The notes beneath the pieces are model-generated. The model was not told where the DNA came from, did no database searches, and saw nothing but the letters and a program-made list of their open reading frames with translations. A DNA stretch of 11,329 bases from Blastocladiella britannica (taxonomy: Eukaryota > Blastocladiomycota > Blastocladiomycetes > Blastocladiales > Blastocladiaceae). Positions within the stretch are counted from its first letter, which is position 1, and the number at the start of each line of letters is the position of its first letter. This document shows, one piece after another, positions 6,692 through 11,329 of the stretch. The DNA lies in contig MU625126.1 of NCBI GenBank assembly GCA_025349905.2, positions 1 to 11,329 on the forward strand. The letters run 5' to 3'. The translations under genes and the position numbers were made by a program.

Positions 6692-8855
6692 ATGAAACTT
6701 ATAGATTCTGTGGGTTTTGGCCACAATGTCACAGCTCAAGCTTTGCTTTTTTTTTATTTTTGTTTGTTTGGCTTGGAGGCTGGCTTGATGTCAAGTATTT
6801 CCCATTGCTGTGTAAATAAATGTGCTTTTCCCATTGCATCTCTTTCTTATCGCGATAAATCATGCCAGCCAAGCACAAGAACTGATATATTCCTCAAATC
6901 AGGGCCTGCGTCACAGCCCCAGCATCTGCCCGCCCTTGCTCGCAACAACGTGTCCATCCTAGATTTCCATTTTTTTTTCCATGCCAGTACCTGCACAATC
7001 GATGCACTCACGCTTTTTCCACTTGCTCAGTACAGCCAGTAAGTTGCATCCACTGTCCAGCTTGCAGTCTTGCAGCACAAGCGCCTGACAGAGCACCAAA
7101 AATCGGCATTGGCAAGGGACACAGCCAGTCCACAATCATTTGCTATTGAACTCATACCAATAAATTCTACCCTGGCTGCAAATGAGCAAGCAGGTGCGAT
7201 TCGATCCAAGCACGAGCTTGAGCCAATCCACTCACAAACGATCAACAACATAGTCACCACGTACTCCAGTCCAATAGAAGCAGCCACCCTGTGTGCGCCA
7301 TGACAGACCAGGATCTCCTTGGTTCAGATCCGGTCATGGTTGCTGTAAAAGTGATGTTACATTTTGGTGGCACTGATTTGGCTCTCTCCTTGGTCAGCTG
7401 CATTCCCTTGCCCACCAGAATGATTGTTGACCTGATTGGCAGTGCCTTCCTCGCCCTGTGCATGACGGGCAGCATGCATCAGTACCTGGCGTGCTGGCAG
7501 CCATTGATTTCCAGGAATATTTTGGTGCACTTCGTATTTTTGCAGAGACTCCTTTTCAGTGACTGACCATGCTATTTTGTGTCCAGAATACACTGTGTCG
7601 TTTGCCCAAGCTCCCCATTTTTTTTTACGGTTTCGTGGTTGGCATCGCCAGCGCCTTTGAGGACACCACCTCGATCGAGTGCCAATGCATCGTTCTGGGT
7701 TCAAATGTACGCCCAAATCACCATGCTTTTGGCAAGCGACTGCAAAGCTGACCTTGGACACAGCAGGTGCACTTTTTTTTTGGTTGATGCAGGGTGCGCC
7801 TTGCTTGTCGCATCTCCCACACACTGCCGACGTCCCTGCAATTCAGGCCAACTACATACCCACGCCACTGAGCCAGTCCCACAGCTGCTATTGAGTGCAC
7901 CTGGCCCAGGCCGATCCGCCTATTTACATGCACACAGTCACTGGCGCGCCCATTGCCCCCTTTCCAGTCAGTTTCAGCAATGTGCTGACTGTTGGCCCAG
8001 ATGACGACTGCTGCTGATAGCGACGACCCACTTGGTGATCCTGAACATACTGGCCTGCCTGCCGAGCCTTGTTGGTGATGATGTTACCCATGTCAAGATG
8101 CTGATGCTTCACTTTTGAACCAGCCTGCCACCTGCTGGACATGCTGGTGTGACTTTATGTCGGCTAGTGCTGGGATCGCCACTGCGAGTGTGCGTCACTG
8201 CTCTGACATCTCTGTAGGTTTTATCCGCCTCATTTTTCCTTGACTGCACCTGTTTTCATTTGCCTTGGTCAATATTGGCGTGATTTCAAGCGCTATCAGT
8301 GCTCCAGGTGCTTACACTGCTCAAGGGCAATATGGGCCAGCTGGCACTCCTTCATGTGCGCTTTTTTTTATTTGGGCTTGAATGCAATTATTTGTTTCCA
8401 GTCAACAGCAACCTCATGTGCATCATGTCCACTGCAGGTGTTGCGACCCCACACTATCAATGGCCGCACTCAAGATCAAGCACGTCCATGCCAAAGCGCA
8501 GTGTACAGTTTTCCTTATTTTTCAAATTTACTCGTGTGGTTGTTTCTTTGTCCCAAGTCACTGCACACAGGTGCTTGGCCATTTTTTGACGAGGTCAAGG
8601 CTTTCATCGGTGGCGCTGTGGCCTGTGAAGTGGCTCTAGCTGAGCACTCACACAAAAGCGCTCTCCTGGATCGTGTACTATGTCACCAATGGGTTTTATT
8701 TCAACTTGAACTCCAAACTCTCCAGGTTCTTTCACTTGCTCTTAATCTTACACCTCCTGCTCAGCCCAGTCATGCAGATGCTCTTGAACCTAAGCCGCCG
8801 CTGCAAGTTTTCAGTAGGACAGGCATATTTGGGGTGTGACCATTGCAATGGTTGA
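6692..8855 (+). pseudogene. Long coding-like region, unknown hydrophobic protein, many frame breaks
   Basis: Frame 2 is open from 6692 to 7303 with a single TAA at 7040. Coding-like frames then follow in order at about 7291-7566, 7563-7751, 7748-8017 (TGA at 7892), 8011-8118 and 8112-8243, each one base earlier than the last. Further pieces to 8855 need one or two more steps, including one at a T6 run (8582-8587). Codon preference resembles the gag-like gene in several parts (7300-7560, 7627-7750, 7895-8010, 8455-8585). Hydrophilic segments such as SKHELEPIHSQ near 7208-7240 alternate with hydrophobic stretches that could be membrane helices. T8-9 tracts sit inside the frames. No family or motif is recognised, and no ATG is clearly the start. 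This is either a real gene with indels, a decayed gene, or partly chance; parts of the path are my own choice of frame. Confidence 0.4.
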
Positions 8856-9332
8856 CCGCTCAGAAGATGGACAACAGCTCTCACATGCAATGGAATGCCA
8901 AGGACATTGCCAATGCCCAGAGAACCTGACGCACTGAAGATAGTGGGGCATGAGGTGGCAGTGCTGGGAGTTTATTTTTGTTGATCTGAGGTGATGCTGG
9001 TTGGTGCACATCAAGTAAATGAATTTTTTTTTATGACAACATTCCTTGGTGAGATTCCATAACGACTGTCAGGAGCCAGCAATCGTTTGAATGAGCAAAG
9101 CGACCAAATAAAATTCAAGATGCTGCAGCCAGGGCAAGCAGAATGAACACTGCTATGCAAAAATTGGCAGCAAGAATCACTGGTCAATCATGTTGAAGGC
9201 GAACAAAGGTAAAAAGGGTTGCTCAGGGGAATGCTAACCAAAGAAATGCAAAGAAAAGGGAAGATCAAAGGGGCAACAAGAATAATGTCCTATGCCGAGG
9301 ACAAACCAACAAAAATATTGGCAAGTGGATGT
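8856..9332. other. Intergenic, nothing clear
   Basis: This is non-coding by codon preference. A T9 tract lies at 9024-9032 and an AATAAA-like signal at about 9107-9112 (CCAAATAAAA), about 250 bp past the coding-like region, which could serve as a plus-strand poly(A) signal. The last bases (9333-9338) are the tRNA-Leu terminator read on the other strand. Confidence 0.3.
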
Positions 9333-9338
9333 AAAAAA
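9333..9338 (-). terminator. Pol III terminator of tRNA-Leu
   Basis: This T6 on the minus strand directly follows the discriminator base of tRNA-Leu, giving a strong RNA polymerase III stop signal. Confidence 0.85.
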
Positions 9339-9422
9339 TGTCCAGGAAGGGATTCGAACCCTCGCCTTCAACAGAAGACTAGCACCTGAAGCTAGCGCCT
9401 TAGACCGCTCGGCCACCTGGAC
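9339..9422 (-). tRNA. tRNA-Leu (anticodon CAG)
   Basis: This is an 84-nt type II tRNA on the minus strand. The acceptor GTCCAGG pairs with CCTGGAC, with discriminator A. The D region TGGCCGAGCGGTCTAAGGC carries a consensus A box. The anticodon stem CTAGC/GCTAG holds the loop TTCAGGT, anticodon CAG, reading CUG. A long variable arm follows, as expected for Leu. The T arm is GAGGG-TTCGAAT-CCCTT, with B box GGTTCGAATCC. No intron and no CCA are encoded, and T6 follows at once. All features are intact, so it should be functional. Confidence 0.94.
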
Positions 9423-9544
9423 ATGGTGGTGCAACGTGCTTCTGGTCCTTGGACTCGATCCACCAGAGCGGTTCATGTGCTTCCAGTGCGAGCCAATGGC
9501 TGTTGGGCCCTAAGTAGGGGATACTGTGCATGTACCCATTTCTC

Positions 9545-9806
9545 AACAAGGGTGCGGGTGGTGGAGAGCTGGTGGAGGAGATTTGTTCACTTTCAGACTG
9601 ATTTCTCCCACTGCAATATCTTGTGTCTTTGCCAATAAAAACCCTTGGCTCAGCCACTTGGACATGGTGCATGATCACTCGCAATAGGGGTTTGGTTGGT
9701 GGGGGTTTGTAATAGTTCTTCTGTTCTCTTCCAATTTTTTCCCATCACAGCATCTTGTGCATACTCAATAAAGTATTGTAGATCTTGGCCGCCCTGGACT
9801 TGGTGG
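9545..9806. repeat. Diverged ~135-bp tandem repeat with tRNA-Leu 5'-end-like fragments
   Basis: Two units appear similar by eye. TTTCTCCCACTGCAATATCT with a following CAATAAA (9602-9638) matches TTTTTTCCCATCACAGCATC with a following CAATAAA (9734-9771), and G-rich GGTGG runs precede each. Each unit ends in a segment like the tRNA-Leu 5' end plus its flank: CAGCCACTTGGACATGGTG at 9651-9669 and GGCCGCCCTGGACTTGGTGG at 9787-9806, against GGCCACCTGGACATGGTGG at 9411-9429. Only the first ~14 nt of the tRNA are included, so these are fragments and not pseudogene copies of a whole tRNA. Identity is moderate. Confidence 0.45.
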
Positions 9807-9891
9807 AAATTACATATTAATTTCACATTTGGTAGCTACACAGTCTAAAAGCACCTGGTGCCCACTGAAAACCAATGCCAGTTAAATTACA

Positions 9892-10285
9892 ATGTCTCCC
9901 CTCATTTCTGGCAGTCCTGCTGCTGGTGTACCTGGCAGCACTGGTCCACCACTGGTAGCTTTACATCATCCCATCAGCACCAGCTTTTGTTTTGCCTGCA
10001 ACCAGGTGCCAACCCTTGGTGTCAAGGTTGCTGATGTCCCCGACTACATTGACAACATCACCTGCAACAACACGTTGCTCCTGGCTGCTTTCAACTGCCA
10101 CAAGCACAATGCTGAGCTAGCAGACACTGTCACATGCTATGGCATCATGTCACATCATCCACATAGACTTGGATGTGGCTTGCACCTGCTTTGTCAACAT
10201 TGACACTCCATTCTCCCTCCCTAGTACCCCTGCTGCTGCACCCATTGCCCTTGCCGTCATCATCATCAGCAAGTCAAAATCCTGA
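9892..10285 (+). CDS. Small coding region, unknown Cys/His-containing protein, one frame break
   Basis: An ATG at 9892 follows an in-frame TAA nine bases upstream. The reading shows clear codon preference (GCT/GCC, AAC, GAC, AAG, ATC) for about 87 codons. It continues in the next frame from about 10148 and ends with TGA 10283-10285, about 130 aa in total. The break (10140-10160) is of the one-base-extra or two-missing type, unlike those of the gag-like gene. The N-terminus is Gly/Pro/Ser-rich (MSPLISGSPAAGVPG). A CFACN (CX2C) follows, then an acidic segment (VADVPDYIDN) and FNCHKHNAE. The C-terminal part has a short hydrophobic stretch (IALAVIIIS) near the end, possibly a membrane anchor. No family is recognised. 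It lies between the distant inverted-repeat arms, downstream on the same strand as the 6692-8855 region. Confidence 0.48.
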
Positions 10286-10639
10286 AACATGCCTTTTTTC
10301 TCTTGTGAGAACTACCCATTTCTGAACAGAAAGATTATGAATGAAGTGAATTGGCCCTTCCTCATGAGAAATCTGCTGTCTCACAAGAAAACGCGCTTCA
10401 AGTGATAAATTGCCCAAATTAGGTATATAAAAAACGGTACTATCTTGATTGCTCCCATGCCTCCACTGCTCCAGCTACTACTTAGGCCACTCGTTGCACT
10501 GCCAATAGTTATTTCATGAGCAGAGCTCAAGTTACTTCTATATCGATTGGCTAGAGTCACAGCAAGGTTGGCCAACTTGGAGAAAAAAGAAGCATATTGC
10601 TTGGCAACATCATAAAACACATCAATCGTAAGTTTACAT
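10286..10639. other. Intergenic, nothing clear
   Basis: No gene is supported. A TATA-like AGGTATATAAAA lies near 10421-10432. The minus-strand open frame of 79 codons (10381-10620) lacks codon preference. The right end passes into the AT-rich palindromic repeat. Confidence 0.3.
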
Positions 10640-10770
10640 GAATTTATGTAAATTTATGTAAATTCATAAAAATTAATGGGAATTGATGGTAATATGCATA
10701 AATTGACATAAATTGATGGTAGTGCTGGTGTAAATTTCCATCAATTTATGCTACAATAGTGTGAACATAT
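10640..10770 (-). repeat. Inverted relative of the 6138-6270 repeat
   Basis: The reverse complement aligns with 6138-6270, at about three quarters identity by eye with one 10-base gap. The gap equals one decamer unit: three decamers on the left, two here. It keeps a perfect 13-bp hairpin (10707-10719 with 10738-10750, 18-nt loop), and has AATTTATGTA twice in tandem at 10641-10660. Confidence 0.72.
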
Positions 10771-11112
10771 GGATAAAAGATCTGCCACGTTTTTTTGATG
10801 GAGGGTGTCTAATACATCAGGATGTTGTATGAGCTCGTTTTGAAGTGGAGAGCAACTGCTACATTATCATTCAAACAGCTCACCTTCCATTTTGCGCATT
10901 TGCTGATCCACACAGGCATGCAACACTTCTCTTGTCTTGATTGCATTGCAGTCAGCAAACCAGTCCTTGTCTCTGACAAGCTAAAGTTGGCTATACAAAG
11001 AATCCCCTATTCCTTGAATGATCATAACAGGCAATGGCCACTGAGAGTGACTCATCGAGTGGGCCTGGTATTGATACCAGATCTTCTGAAAACTAGCACA
11101 TTCACACCACCA
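10771..11112. other. Sequence between the two right-hand arms; open frame of 109 codons
   Basis: On the left side the two repeat blocks are 13 bp apart; here they are separated by 342 bp, so this stretch looks like an insertion, or the left side a deletion. A plus-strand open frame from ATG 10822 runs through it and ends at TGA 11149-11151, inside the repeat arm. Its composition is protein-like (for example VSDKLKLAIQRIPYS), but codon preference is weak and a frame of this length is not significant alone. No transposase motif is seen. Confidence 0.3.
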
Positions 11113-11188
11113 CATCATAAAACCTGTCAAATTGAAGACCTTATCGACTGACAAGCAGCTCTATCAATTTGCACCAATTCATAGTAAT
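11113..11188 (-). repeat. Right arm of distant inverted repeat (76 bp)
   Basis: This arm is the inverted copy of 6049-6124, with about 92% identity by eye. It begins CATCATAAAACCTGTCAAATTG, the same terminal sequence as the MITE-like element, so it is probably one end of a second copy. The other end would lie near 11250-11329 or beyond the window and is not clearly recognisable. Confidence 0.82.
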
Positions 11189-11329
11189 CATCAACATGCA
11201 CTTGTTGATTTGTACAAATCGGCATATTGTGGTAGTTGATTGACAGCAATTGACATCAATATGTTTGTCAATTTATTAAGGATCAACAACGACTGGTCAT
11301 TGAGTCATGAATTGACACCAGGAGGTCAT
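11189..11329. other. Probable continuation of the second MITE-like copy
   Basis: The stretch is AT-rich with GATTGACAGCAATTGACATC and TTTGTCAATTTATT words like those of the left repeat. No clear terminal inverted repeat is reached before the window ends. Confidence 0.35.

Noticed and set aside
7193..7215. B-box-like GATTCGATCC suggesting a fourth tRNA
   Set aside because: No acceptor, D or anticodon arm can be folded around it, and there is no A box at the right distance.
7357..7824. Minus-strand open frame of 155 codons
   Set aside because: It is antisense to the plus-strand coding-like region, rich in Arg, Trp and Cys, and without recognisable motif. I treat it as a shadow.
7892..8243. 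TGA read as a sense codon (in-frame TGA at 7892 and 8241)
   Set aside because: The gag-like path uses no TGA as sense in about 620 codons, and TGA ends other frames. Nonsense changes or wrong frame choice explain these.

Overview
The window looks like nuclear DNA of a eukaryote with a repeat-rich genome. It holds three tRNA genes of eukaryotic type: internal A and B boxes, no encoded CCA, and T4-T6 terminators just downstream. There is no bacterial operon layout, and CpG appears scarce while TG/CA is abundant, which fits methylated repeats. An alga or plant is possible, but nothing here settles the lineage.

Layout. tRNA-His(GTG) lies at 477-548 (-). Short plus-strand coding-like pieces follow, of which 1326-1507 is the best. 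From 1508 to about 2530 I see only weak overlapping open frames. The clearest gene is at 2934-4800 (-): about 623 codons for a Gag- or LINE-ORF1-like protein with a CX2CX4HX4C zinc knuckle, read in six successive frames. Every one of its five frame changes is of the one-base-missing type. Its start codon is 56 bp from tRNA-Cys(GCA) at 4856-4927 (+), with the two genes divergent. A degenerate minus-strand coding-like stretch occupies about 5228-5975.

From 5979 to the end the window is dominated by AT-rich palindromic repeats. A MITE-like element sits at 5979-6125, followed by nested CAATTTA-type hairpins and decamer arrays. Inverted relatives of both lie at 11113-11188 and 10640-10770. These arms enclose about 4.4 kb that contains a long plus-strand coding-like region (6692-8855, many frames, unrecognised), tRNA-Leu(CAG) at 9339-9422 (-), a diverged ~135-bp tandem repeat that carries fragments resembling the tRNA-Leu 5' end, and a small well-biased coding region at 9892-10285.

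How it fits together. No complete mobile element can be assembled: there is no reverse transcriptase, integrase, transposase or LTR. The most economical reading is repeat-derived DNA: a retroelement ORF1/gag copy beside a tRNA gene, plus a family of non-autonomous inverted-repeat elements. The single-base frame breaks may be real decay or uncorrected indels in the assembly. The bias toward one direction, and the clustering of the longest homopolymers at 8-9, make assembly error a serious possibility. The points most worth a second look are the paired hairpins whose stems differ by compensating changes, the 5.1-kb inverted-arm arrangement, and the tRNA-linked features.
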